Below, piece after piece: positions 16,768-23,858 of a stretch of 42,255 bases of DNA (positions within the stretch are counted from its first letter, which is position 1; each line of letters opens with the position of its first letter). The position numbers and the translations under genes are program-made. The stretch is from contig JADYZU010000060.1 in assembly GCA_020852925.1 (NCBI GenBank), positions 1 through 42,255 of the forward strand. The letters are read 5' to 3'. The DNA comes from Rubellimicrobium sp. Lineage in GTDB: Bacteria; Pseudomonadota; Alphaproteobacteria; Rhodobacterales; Rhodobacteraceae. The notes under the pieces are model-generated. The model saw only the letters and a list, made by a program, of their open reading frames with translations. It did not search any database and was not told the DNA's origin.

Positions 16768-18063
16768 ATGTTCGACCTGATCGTGAGAAACGGCAACCTG
16801 CCCGACGGACGCGAGGGGGTGGACATCGCCATCAGGGGCGGCACCATCGCCGCCGTCGAACGCGGCATCACCGCCGAGGCCGGCGAGGTGATCGACGCGA
16901 CCGGGCGGCTGGTCTCGCCGCCGTTCGTCGATCCGCATTTCCACATGGATGCGACGCTCTCGCTCGGGCTGCCGCGCATGAATGTCTCGGGGACGCTGCT
17001 CGAGGGGATCGCGCTGTGGGGCGAACTGCGCCCCACCCTCACGCGCGAGGCGCTGGTCGACCGGGCGCTGCGCTACTGCGACCTTGCCGTGTCGCAGGGC
17101 CTGCTGGCGATCCGCAGCCATGTCGACACGTCGGACCCGCGCCTTGTCACCGCCGAGGCGATGATCGAGGTGCGCGAGCGGGTGAAGCCCTGGATCGACC
17201 TGCAACTCGTGGCCTTTCCGCAGGACGGCTATTACCGCGCGCCCGATGGGGTGGCCGCGCTGGGGCGTGCGCTCGACATGGGGCTCGACGTGGTCGGGGG
17301 CATCCCGCATTTCGAGCGCACGATGGAAGAGGGCCGCCTGTCGGTCGAGGCGCTCTGCCGCATCGCCGCCGACCGGGGCCTGCCCGTCGACATGCACTGC
17401 GACGAGACCGACGATCCCCTGTCACGCCATGTCGAGACACTGGCCCAGCAGACGATCCGGCATGGCCTTCAGGGGCGGGTGTCGGGATCGCATCTGACCT
17501 CGATGCATTCGATGGACAACTATTATGCGTCCAAGCTCATCCCGCTGATCGCCGAGGCGCGGATGAACGCGATCCCGAATCCGCTCATCAACATCCTCAT
17601 CCAGGGCCGCCACGACACCTATCCGAAACGGCGCGGCATGACGCGGGTGCGCGAACTGATGGAGGCGGGGGTGAACGTGTCCTTCGGGCACGACTGCGTC
17701 ATGGACCCGTGGTATTCGATGGGCTCGGGCGACATGCTCGAAGTCGGGCACATGGCGATCCATGTGGCCCACATGGCCGGGGTCGAGGATCGCCGCCGCA
17801 TCTACGAGGCGCTCACCGTCAATTCGGCGCGCACGATGGGCCTTGCGGGCTACGGGATCGGGAAGGGCTGCAACGGCGATCTCGTCGTGCTTCAGGCCGC
17901 CGACCCGATCGAGGCGCTGCGGCTGAAGCCCGCGCGCCTGGCGGTGATCCGCCGCGGCCGCGTGATCGCGCGCACCGCGCCGCGGATTTCGGCGCTCGCG
18001 CTCGAGGGGCGGCCGGCGCGGCTTGATCCCGGCCTGGACTACCGGCCGGTCCTGCGCGGCTGA
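16768..18063 (+). CDS. Cytosine deaminase-like amidohydrolase
   Basis: A 431-residue amidohydrolase very similar in its blocks to E. coli CodA. These are PPFVDPHFHMD (metal H57, H59), DMHCDETDDPLSRHVET (H210, E213), GSHLTSMHS (H242), NPLINILIQGRHDTYPKRRG and FGHDCVMDPWYSMGSGDML (metal D309). CodA turns cytosine into uracil. One clear difference is C310 after the metal Asp, where E. coli has Asp314, a position known to shape ring selectivity. Related enzymes act on isoguanine, 5-methylcytosine or creatinine-like rings, so the exact substrate is open. Its place directly after a BMP importer suggests it deaminates the imported ring compound. AGAAGGAGGT precedes ATG 16768. Confidence 0.85.
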   Translation: MFDLIVRNGNLPDGREGVDIAIRGGTIAAVERGITAEAGEVIDATGRLVSPPFVDPHFHMDATLSLGLPRMNVSGTLLEGIALWGELRPTLTREALVDRALRYCDLAVSQGLLAIRSHVDTSDPRLVTAEAMIEVRERVKPWIDLQLVAFPQDGYYRAPDGVAALGRALDMGLDVVGGIPHFERTMEEGRLSVEALCRIAADRGLPVDMHCDETDDPLSRHVETLAQQTIRHGLQGRVSGSHLTSMHSMDNYYASKLIPLIAEARMNAIPNPLINILIQGRHDTYPKRRGMTRVRELMEAGVNVSFGHDCVMDPWYSMGSGDMLEVGHMAIHVAHMAGVEDRRRIYEALTVNSARTMGLAGYGIGKGCNGDLVVLQAADPIEALRLKPARLAVIRRGRVIARTAPRISALALEGRPARLDPGLDYRPVLRG

Positions 18064-18150
18064 TCCGGGTTTTCGCGTCGGGCGGACAGACGGCGGTTGC
18101 GCGCGCCGGTCCGTCGCCGCACGATGCACGGACAGGTCGGGGGGCGGGTG

Positions 18151-18849
18151 ATGCGGATGGCCGGACTCGAGGCGGTGGTGATCGGCGGCGGGCATGGCGC
18201 GGGCCTCGCGCTGGTGCGCGGTTTGACCGACGCGGGGGCATCGGTGCTGCTGACCGCCCCGGACGAAGGCACGGCCACGACCCTGGCCCGCAGTCTCGGG
18301 CAGGAGGGGCGCGGCTGCGATCCGGCGGACGACGCGGCGCTGGCGCTGCTGGCCGGCCATGTGCAGGCGGCGCGGCCGCCCGCCGATCTGGTCGCGGTCT
18401 CGCTGGGCCTGAACGGGGCCGCCACGGGCGATCCGGCGGCCTTTGCGGCCGGGATCGTGACCCCGGTCATGGCGGTCCTGCACCACTTCGCCCCGCCGAT
18501 GCAGGCGCGCGGGCGCGGGGCGTTCCTGTTGCTCCTGACCCTGCCCCCCGACCCCGATCCCTTTGCCGAAGGCGCTGCCGGCTGGCTGTCCGCGATCACC
18601 CGCACCTGCGCCGGGCGCTGGGCGGCTGACGGGGTGCGGGCCAATGCGGTGGTGGCGCTGGTGCAGGACGCGCCGGCGCTGCCCCGGTTCATGGCCGCGC
18701 GCGCCCCCGCCGCCGCGCCGCCGCCGGTGCCGCTGGGGATGCTGCCCCGGATGCAGGATGTGGCCGCGGCGGCGCTGGCGCTCTGCGCCCCGGCGGCGGC
18801 GGCCATGAGCGGGCAGGTGGTGCGCCTTGACGGCGGCCGCAGGCCATGA
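18151..18849 (+). CDS. SDR-like protein lacking the catalytic Tyr and Lys
   Basis: About 232 residues with a Rossmann start (AVVIGGGHGAGLALVRGLTD) and the SDR-type later block WAADGVRANAVVAL and MSGQVVRLDGGR at the end. Aligning by eye to ordinary SDRs, the YxxxK motif is replaced by alanines (FAEGAAGWLSAITR) and the active-site Ser is missing (LLLLTLPPDPDP). It may bind a nucleotide without catalysing the usual reaction. I chose ATG 18151 because GGGGGGCGGG lies just upstream; ATG 18124 or 18157 are possible. It overlaps the next gene by ATGA and lies 87 bases after the deaminase gene. Confidence 0.7.
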   Translation: MRMAGLEAVVIGGGHGAGLALVRGLTDAGASVLLTAPDEGTATTLARSLGQEGRGCDPADDAALALLAGHVQAARPPADLVAVSLGLNGAATGDPAAFAAGIVTPVMAVLHHFAPPMQARGRGAFLLLLTLPPDPDPFAEGAAGWLSAITRTCAGRWAADGVRANAVVALVQDAPALPRFMAARAPAAAPPPVPLGMLPRMQDVAAAALALCAPAAAAMSGQVVRLDGGRRP

Positions 18850-19850
18850 GGACCGGGCCGCGCAACCTCATCACCGATGTGGCGGGCCTTCTGGTCGGGC
18901 AGGCCGAGGATCACCGCATCCGCACCGGCGTGACCGTCCTGACTGCCGCGTGCCCCTTTGTCGCCGCCGTCCATGTCATGGGCGGCGCCCCAGGCACGCG
19001 CGAGACCGACGCCCTGGCCCCGGGCCGGGCCGTGGAAAAGGTCGATGCGCTGGTCCTGTCCGGGGGGTCGGCCTTTGGTCTCGATGCCTGTTCGGGGGTG
19101 ATGGCGGCGCTTGCCAGCGCCGGGCGCGGCTTTGCCGTCGGGCCGGTGCGCGTGCCGATCGTGCCGGGGGCGATCCTGTTCGATCTGCTGAACGGCGGGG
19201 ACAAGTCGGGCCCGCCGCCCCATGCCGCGCTGGGCCACGCCGCCTGTCTGGCCGCGGCCGAGGATTTCGCGCTGGGCACCGCCGGGGCGGGGACCGGGGC
19301 GACCACGGCCACGCTCAAGGGCGGGATCGGTTCGGCGTCGCTGGTGCTGCCCTCGGGGCATGTGGTGGGGGCGCTGGTGGCGGTGAATGCGGTGGGCTCG
19401 GTCCTGGCGGGACACGGGCCGCATTTTCATGCCGCGCCCTACGAGATCGGAGACGAGTTCGGCGGCCTTGGGCCGGCGCGCTCGGCGTTGCCGCTGGCGG
19501 TGCCGGCCACGAAGCTGCGCCAGGGCGAGGCCACCACCATCGGCATCGTCGCCACCGATGCCGATCTGACGCGCGGCGAATGCCTGCGTCTTGCCGTGGC
19601 GGGACATGACGGCATCGCCCGCGCGGTGGTGCCGGCGCATACGGCGATGGACGGCGATCTGGTCTTTGGCGCGGCGACCGGGGCAGTGCCGGTTCCGGCC
19701 GATCCGCTGGTGCATCTGATGCTGGGCCATGCCGCGGCGCTGTGCATGGCGCGCGCCATTGCCCGCGCCGTCTGGCACGCCAGCCCGGCGCCGGGCGATC
19801 CCCTTCCCACCTGGCGCGAAAGTCTGGCCGGCCGCCCCGCAGCACATTGA
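18846..19850 (+). CDS. P1/DmpA family (S58) peptidase-amidase
   Basis: A 334-residue member of the Ntn-hydrolase-like P1 family, which includes beta-aminopeptidases (DmpA, BapA) and the nylon oligomer hydrolase NylC. Visible are NLITDVAGLLVGQAED, VLSGGSAFGLDA, GTAGAGTGATTATLKGGIGS and EATTIGIVATDADLT. These enzymes cut themselves before a Ser or Thr that becomes the nucleophile; here this should be T230 in EATTIG. The residue before it is Ala, where NylC-like members have Asn. The likely role is hydrolysis of an amide from the BMP importer substrate. It ends the cluster and is followed by a hairpin. Confidence 0.85.
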   Translation: MRTGPRNLITDVAGLLVGQAEDHRIRTGVTVLTAACPFVAAVHVMGGAPGTRETDALAPGRAVEKVDALVLSGGSAFGLDACSGVMAALASAGRGFAVGPVRVPIVPGAILFDLLNGGDKSGPPPHAALGHAACLAAAEDFALGTAGAGTGATTATLKGGIGSASLVLPSGHVVGALVAVNAVGSVLAGHGPHFHAAPYEIGDEFGGLGPARSALPLAVPATKLRQGEATTIGIVATDADLTRGECLRLAVAGHDGIARAVVPAHTAMDGDLVFGAATGAVPVPADPLVHLMLGHAAALCMARAIARAVWHASPAPGDPLPTWRESLAGRPAAH

Positions 19851-19853
19851 AAA

Positions 19854-19878
19854 AGGGCGCGGGGGGATCCCGCGCCCT
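19854..19878. terminator. Terminator for the small heat-shock gene (minus strand), shared by convergent genes
   Basis: A 10-bp stem (AGGGCGCGGG with CCCGCGCCCT) with a 5-base loop. On the plus strand it is preceded by AAAA, so on the minus strand it ends in a T-run, as expected for the Hsp20 gene that stops at 19903. It also lies just after the P1 peptidase stop. Confidence 0.8.
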
Positions 19879-19902
19879 CAGGTCACTGGCAGGGGCCCGC
19901 GG

Positions 19903-20373
19903 TCAGTTGACCGGCTTCGGCTCGGCCTCGATCACGGCGGCGCGCGGCGCGGCGGCGGTGATCTCGATGCGGCGCGGCTTCAGCGCCTCGGGCACCTCGC
20001 GCAGAAGGTCGATGTGCAGCATGCCGTTCTCGTGGCTTGCTCCGGCGACGCGGACGTGATCGGCCAGGGTAAAGCGCCGCTCGAAGGCGCGGGTGGCGAT
20101 GCCGCGATGCAGGAAGCGGCGGCTTGCATCCTCGTCGGTCTTGCGGCCGGTGACGATGAGCGCGCTTTCACGCAGTTCCACGTTCAGGTCGCCCGGGCCG
20201 AAGCCCGCGACCGCGATCGAGATGCGCCAGCCGTCATCGGCGGTGCGTTCGATGTTGTAGGGGGGATAGTTGCCTGCGGTGCCGTCCGAGGCACCCAGCC
20301 GGTCCATGAGATCGGCGATCTGGTCGAAACCGACGCTCGCGCGATAGAGCGGGGCAAGGTCGAAAGTGCGCAT
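19903..20373 (-). CDS. Small heat-shock protein (Hsp20/IbpA family)
   Basis: An ATP-independent chaperone of 156 residues. N-terminal MRTFDLAPLYRASVGFDQI and YPPYNIERTADDGWRISIAV are typical of alphaproteobacterial IbpA-like proteins; the alpha-crystallin domain ends with HENGMLHIDLLREVPE, where the family has GxLxIxLxRxxPE. The final basic PRRIEI segment is also usual. ATG 20373 is chosen because GGAGG lies 6 bases upstream; an earlier ATG at 20379 would touch it. A sigma-32 promoter lies at 20462-20489 and a terminator follows, so it is monocistronic and heat-induced. Confidence 0.92.
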   Translation of the reverse strand: MRTFDLAPLYRASVGFDQIADLMDRLGASDGTAGNYPPYNIERTADDGWRISIAVAGFGPGDLNVELRESALIVTGRKTDEDASRRFLHRGIATRAFERRFTLADHVRVAGASHENGMLHIDLLREVPEALKPRRIEITAAAPRAAVIEAEPKPVN

Positions 20374-20461
20374 GGTCATCCTCCGATGAGCGATACCGTG
20401 ATGCCGCCCCATCCGGGGCCGGCGGTGATGGCGGGGCCCGTCTGGCGCCCCGTCTCCATGC

Positions 20462-20489
20462 AGATGGGGAGGTTTTGCGGCGGTTCAAG
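20462..20489 (-). promoter_or_regulatory. Sigma-32 (RpoH) heat-shock promoter of hsp20
   Basis: On the minus strand CTTGAAC (20489-20483) and CCCCATCT (20469-20462) are separated by 13 bases. This is the RpoH consensus (CTTGAAA, 13-14 bases, CCCCATNT) with one mismatch. It lies about 90 bases before the hsp20 start. Confidence 0.88.
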
Positions 20490-20493
20490 GGGG

Positions 20494-20751
20494 CTACCAG
20501 TCCAGCCGCCGCGTCGTCCGGTGCAGCCAGACATCCAGGCGCCGCGACAGCGCCGGCCGGTCGTGGCGCAGCCCGACGCAGGCCTGACCGGCGATGCGGC
20601 AGGCCCGGTCGGCGCCGCCCGCATCGGCCAGCGCATCGAGCGCCCGCATCAGCGCCTCGGCCAGCACCGCCTCGGCGGCACCGGGGCGGAGAGGGGCAGC
20701 GGCAGGGGCTGCGGCAGGGCTGGCAGGGCTGGCAGGGGCGGGCGTCACCAT
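20494..20751 (-). CDS. Small Ala/Pro-rich protein at the end of the DUF2249 operon
   Basis: An 85-residue protein, ATG 20751, overlapping the preceding gene by 7 bases. Residues 1-25 are a low-complexity Pro/Ala stretch encoded by repeats of GGCAGGGCT. The rest (AVLAEALMRALDALADAG, ACRIAGQACVGLRHDRPALS, WLHRTTRRLDW) looks helical with two cysteines. I do not recognise the family. It probably belongs to the same transcript as the Nfu_N-MIP18 fusion. The sigma-32 promoter of hsp20 begins 5 bases after its stop codon. Confidence 0.55.
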   Translation of the reverse strand: MVTPAPASPASPAAAPAAAPLRPGAAEAVLAEALMRALDALADAGGADRACRIAGQACVGLRHDRPALSRRLDVWLHRTTRRLDW

Positions 20752-21392
20752 CCCTCGCCCTCGGGGATCCCGAAATGGGCCTTGGCGATGGCCGACATCC
20801 GCTCCGGCCCCCAGCGCGGGTCATAGGTCAGTTCCACCCCCGCCGAAGTCACCCCCGGCACCGACAGCGCGGCCTCGCTCGCGCCGTTCTTGAGATAGGC
20901 GGTGGCGGGGCAGCCGGGGGTTGTCGTGGTCATGGTCACCTGCACCGCCCCCTGTGCATCCACGCTCACGCCATAGATCAGCCCGATGTCGAGGATGTTG
21001 AACCCCAGTTCCGGGTCGATCACGCCGCGCAGCGCCTCGCGCAGGGCGGCGATCGTGCCCGACTCACCGGGGACCGGCACCGCCGAGAACAGTTCCGGTT
21101 CGGCCGAGCGGCCGTCAAGGGCGGCGTCGCCGGACAGGAAATGCTCCATGATCGCGCCCAGGACCGCGGGCTTGAGATGCTCCCACGGGCCGGCATTCCG
21201 GGTGACGGCGATCCAGTCGGTGCCAAGGACCACCCGCGCCACGCCGCTGACCGCGAAGATCCGCGCGGCGAGTGCCGATTCGGATGCCGCCTGCGGGGTC
21301 GTGGCCTCGAAGGTGCCCGCCGACAGGATCATCCGCCCCGGCAGGAATTTCAGGGTCGCGGGGTCGGAGGTCGCCTGGGTCTCGATGAACAT
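20745..21392 (-). CDS. Nfu N-domain fused to a MIP18/DUF59 Fe-S assembly domain
   Basis: A 215-residue protein. Residues about 1-90 match the Nfu N-terminal domain (ATLKFLPGRMIL, AARIFAVSGVARVVLGTDWI, LKPAVLGAIMEHFLSG). Residues about 110-200 match the MIP18/DUF59 family (VIDPELGFNILDIGLIYGVS, TTTTPGCPATAYL). In Nfu proteins the first part is normally followed by a CxxC scaffold domain; here a SufT/PaaD-like domain replaces it. A role in building or repairing Fe-S clusters is likely from both domains. It lies in an operon divergent from nsrR, so it may serve under nitric oxide stress. Confidence 0.8.
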   Translation of the reverse strand: MFIETQATSDPATLKFLPGRMILSAGTFEATTPQAASESALAARIFAVSGVARVVLGTDWIAVTRNAGPWEHLKPAVLGAIMEHFLSGDAALDGRSAEPELFSAVPVPGESGTIAALREALRGVIDPELGFNILDIGLIYGVSVDAQGAVQVTMTTTTPGCPATAYLKNGASEAALSVPGVTSAGVELTYDPRWGPERMSAIAKAHFGIPEGEGW

Positions 21393-21402
21393 GGCCCGGC
21401 CC

Positions 21403-21924
21403 TCAGCCCGCGCCCAGGCGGATCTCGATGCGGTAAGCGGTGCCGTCGCCCTCGAACGCGCCTTCCCAGCGATGGCCGCGCCGGTCGAGTTCGGGGATGA
21501 GGAAGGCCGGCTCGCGCTGAAGCAGGGCCACGATGGTGCTGCCGGGCGCCCCGCCCTCGATCGCGGCGAGGATGCGCACCATCGGTTCGGGCGGGTCGAG
21601 GTCGCGCAGGTCCATCACCGGTCCGGGTTGCTGCGCGGGCGCGGGGGCGGGGGCCGACACAGGCGCGGGCGCGGCGGCGGGAGAGGCGGACGCGGCGGCG
21701 GGGGTGAACACCACCTCCCAGTCGCCGCCGCCGATCTCGCGTGCCTCATGGGCAAAGCCCTGCCTGCCCAGCACGGCGAACAGCGGTGCCGGCTTGAACG
21801 TGGCCAGAAGGCGCAGCCCCTGCCCGGGACCAAGGCGGGCTATCGCACCCATGATCTCGCCAAAGGGTTCGCCTCCGGCGCGCAGGATCGGGCGCACGTC
21901 GAGTTCGGCAAGTTCGGTCGCCAT
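21403..21924 (-). CDS. Protein with two DUF2249-like domains
   Basis: A 173-residue protein. Two similar halves, each with a DUF2249/TusA-like beginning (ELDVRPILRAGGEPFGEIM and MDLRDLDPPEPMVRILAAI) and an end with a strand-forming WEVVF or YRIEI segment, are joined by an Ala/Pro linker at about residues 75-100. DUF2249 proteins often occur with hemerythrin/Ric-type and NO-response genes; their reaction is unknown. A ribosome site AAAGGA lies about 10 bases before ATG 21924. Neighbours are the polytopic protein upstream (15 bases) and the Fe-S fusion downstream (10 bases). Confidence 0.75.
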   Translation of the reverse strand: MATELAELDVRPILRAGGEPFGEIMGAIARLGPGQGLRLLATFKPAPLFAVLGRQGFAHEAREIGGGDWEVVFTPAAASASPAAAPAPVSAPAPAPAQQPGPVMDLRDLDPPEPMVRILAAIEGGAPGSTIVALLQREPAFLIPELDRRGHRWEGAFEGDGTAYRIEIRLGAG

Positions 21925-21939
21925 CGGGTCAATCCTTTC

Positions 21940-23289
21940 TCAGGTCGTGGACGAACGAAGGAGCACGGGCATCCGCACCCCTTCGGGCAGGCGTTTTTCT
22001 GGCGCGACATCGGCCAGGCGCCGCGTGCGCAGCAGTTGCGCCGCGATTCCGGCCGTGGCCAGCAGCATGAGCGCGGCAAGAAGGCGAAACAGCAGGGCCT
22101 GCCCGGCCAGCAGCGCCAGCGTGCCCGCCCCGGTGGCGGCATAGTGCAGCACGAACCACTTGCGCGCCCGCCCTTCGACCACCAGATCCTGCACGCGCGG
22201 GGTCGGCCTCTTGCCCAGGATCGGACCATAGCATTCCAGCCAGGTCATGAAGGCCACGATCTTGTAAAGCTGCGCCAGGCCCAGCCCGGTCAGCCAGCCG
22301 AAGGCGATCAGGAACACCACCGCGCCGATCCCCTCGCCCAGCCGGCCAAGGGTCAGCAGCACCAGCAGGAGCACGACCGCCAGCCCCAGTGCCCCAAGGG
22401 CCACCGCCGCCATGCGGCTGTTGAGTTCGATCACGGGACGGCGGCGCTTGCGGTAAAGATGCAGCATGTCGGCGCCATAGGCCCCGAGGGCGGCCACCCC
22501 CAGCGCCAGCGCCAGCAACAGCGCCAGCCCCGGATCGCCGCCCAGCAGGATCAGGACCACCCCGCCCACCACCGCCACGGCCAGCGCGCCCGTTCCCGCC
22601 CACAACGCCAGCCGGCTGAGGCGCCGGTCAAGCTCGGGCGCGAGCATGAACATCGCCAGAAGCCGGTAACTCACCCCCATCGCCGACAGGCCAAGCCAGC
22701 CGCCCAGCCCCGCCAAGGCATGAAGCGGCACGCCCAGGGCGGTGAGGGCGGCAAAGGCCTCGTCCCCGGTCAGGCCAGACAGCGCGAAGGCAAAGACCGT
22801 GCCCAGAAGCGCGGTCGCCACCACCGACAGCAGCCCGACGATGACGAACAGCACCGGCAAGGGCCGCAGGCTGGCCACCACCACGGTGCGCGCAAGGTTC
22901 CACAGCACAAGGGCGAATCCCCCAAGCAGCAGGAGCGCGCCGAGGGGCAGGAACGACGGCGCCCCGGCCATGGCACCGTCCAGTTGAAGAAACCCGGCCA
23001 GAAGCGCGGCCAGCCCGGCAAGAAGCAGCCCCAGCGCCGGCAGCGACAGCCGGTCACTGAAAAGCGGATGCGCCACCAGCACCGGCAGGAACTGAAGCAG
23101 CGCCCCGGCCATCAGCAGGCTCAGCCAGCCGAGCGCGACCACATGCACGAGGATCAGCGTCGCCGGCGCCGCCAGCGGGGCGGCCGGCCAGCCAAAGCCA
23201 AGCGCCATGAGCGCCACGGCCAGGATCAGCGCGGCCAGGGCGGCGGCGAAATAGGACATCGACCAGCGCGAGAGCGAGGCACCCATCAT
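21940..23289 (-). CDS. Polytopic membrane protein of the NsrR-linked operon
   Basis: A 449-residue protein with about twelve membrane helices and a short basic cytoplasmic tail. Histidines in or near helices occur at LVHVVALGWLSLL (H49), LVAHPLF (H74), VPLHALAGLGGW (about 191) and FVLHYAA. The first of these resembles heme-ligand positions in heme-copper or NnrS-like proteins, but the full set of ligands of a catalytic subunit I is not present. Its genes sit between DUF2249 genes and opposite nsrR, so a role in NO sensing, tolerance or heme-copper enzyme assembly is inferred. Two consecutive ATGs (23289 and 23286) are possible starts; no strong ribosome site is visible. Confidence 0.7.
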   Translation of the reverse strand: MMGASLSRWSMSYFAAALAALILAVALMALGFGWPAAPLAAPATLILVHVVALGWLSLLMAGALLQFLPVLVAHPLFSDRLSLPALGLLLAGLAALLAGFLQLDGAMAGAPSFLPLGALLLLGGFALVLWNLARTVVVASLRPLPVLFVIVGLLSVVATALLGTVFAFALSGLTGDEAFAALTALGVPLHALAGLGGWLGLSAMGVSYRLLAMFMLAPELDRRLSRLALWAGTGALAVAVVGGVVLILLGGDPGLALLLALALGVAALGAYGADMLHLYRKRRRPVIELNSRMAAVALGALGLAVVLLLVLLTLGRLGEGIGAVVFLIAFGWLTGLGLAQLYKIVAFMTWLECYGPILGKRPTPRVQDLVVEGRARKWFVLHYAATGAGTLALLAGQALLFRLLAALMLLATAGIAAQLLRTRRLADVAPEKRLPEGVRMPVLLRSSTT

Positions 23290-23355
23290 GGCGGAAAACC
23301 CGGGTTCGGGCCGCGCCGGGGCGTGATCGCGCCGGCGCGGGGGGGCAGGGGGGCG

Positions 23356-23610
23356 TCAGGCGGCGCGCTTGGCGATCTCGACCTGCCAGACCTCGGGGCC
23401 GCGTTCGAGATAGGTCCAGGTGAACTGGTTCGGATATTCGGCCTCGAGCTGGTAATAGAGCGGCTTGGGATCGTGGTCGTTGACGAGGACAAATCGGTTG
23501 CCTGGGGGCAGCTCGTCCACAAGCTGGAAGATGGTGGCATGGCGCTGCCGCGGGATGAGCGCGCGGACATCGACGATCCGGACATCGGCGGCCAGGGGAG
23601 ATTCGGTCAT
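23356..23610 (-). CDS. DUF2249 domain protein
   Basis: An 84-residue single-domain DUF2249 protein: VDVRALIPRQRHATIFQLVD, then PGNRFVLVNDHDPKPLYYQL and RGPEVWQVEI, all hallmarks of the family. The fold is TusA-like, and the conserved NDHDPKP motif suggests metal or small-ligand binding, but no reaction is established. ATG 23610 has AAGGAC about 8 bases upstream. It is the first gene of the minus-strand operon, with an NsrR-like palindrome about 90 bases upstream. Confidence 0.85.
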   Translation of the reverse strand: MTESPLAADVRIVDVRALIPRQRHATIFQLVDELPPGNRFVLVNDHDPKPLYYQLEAEYPNQFTWTYLERGPEVWQVEIAKRAA

Positions 23611-23700
23611 GGGATGTGTCCTTGTTCTGACAGGGCGATCCCCGACCCGTCGCCCTTGTCGCGCCGGTTGCCGGGGTCGCAGAGGCTTCTTGTGCGCTTT

Positions 23701-23723
23701 AAGATACCATGTCAATATATCTT
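23701..23723. promoter_or_regulatory. NsrR-like operator between nsrR and the DUF2249 operon
   Basis: Half-sites AAGATACCATG and CAATATATCTT flank one T, extended by TTT and AAA on the outside. AAGAT and ATCTT are perfect outer arms, and 16 of 22 positions fit the NsrR consensus. It lies in an AT-rich island within the 248-base divergent region, where it could control both directions, including autoregulation. Confidence 0.7.
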
Positions 23724-23858
23724 AAACCGCCCGATGACGCGCCTCGCCTGACGGATACCTGCGAAAGCAGGGCGTTGCGGGAATGGACCTCAGGCGGTAG
23801 GGGTGGCGGCAAGGTGGCGCGACCGATCGCCGCAGCGGACGACACGGGAGGGTGGCGG

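Noticed and set aside
20986..23751. A 921-codon open frame on the plus strand
   Set aside because: It runs antisense to the DUF2249 operon and its translation is low-complexity (Gln/Arg/His-rich). The minus-strand genes have clear family motifs.
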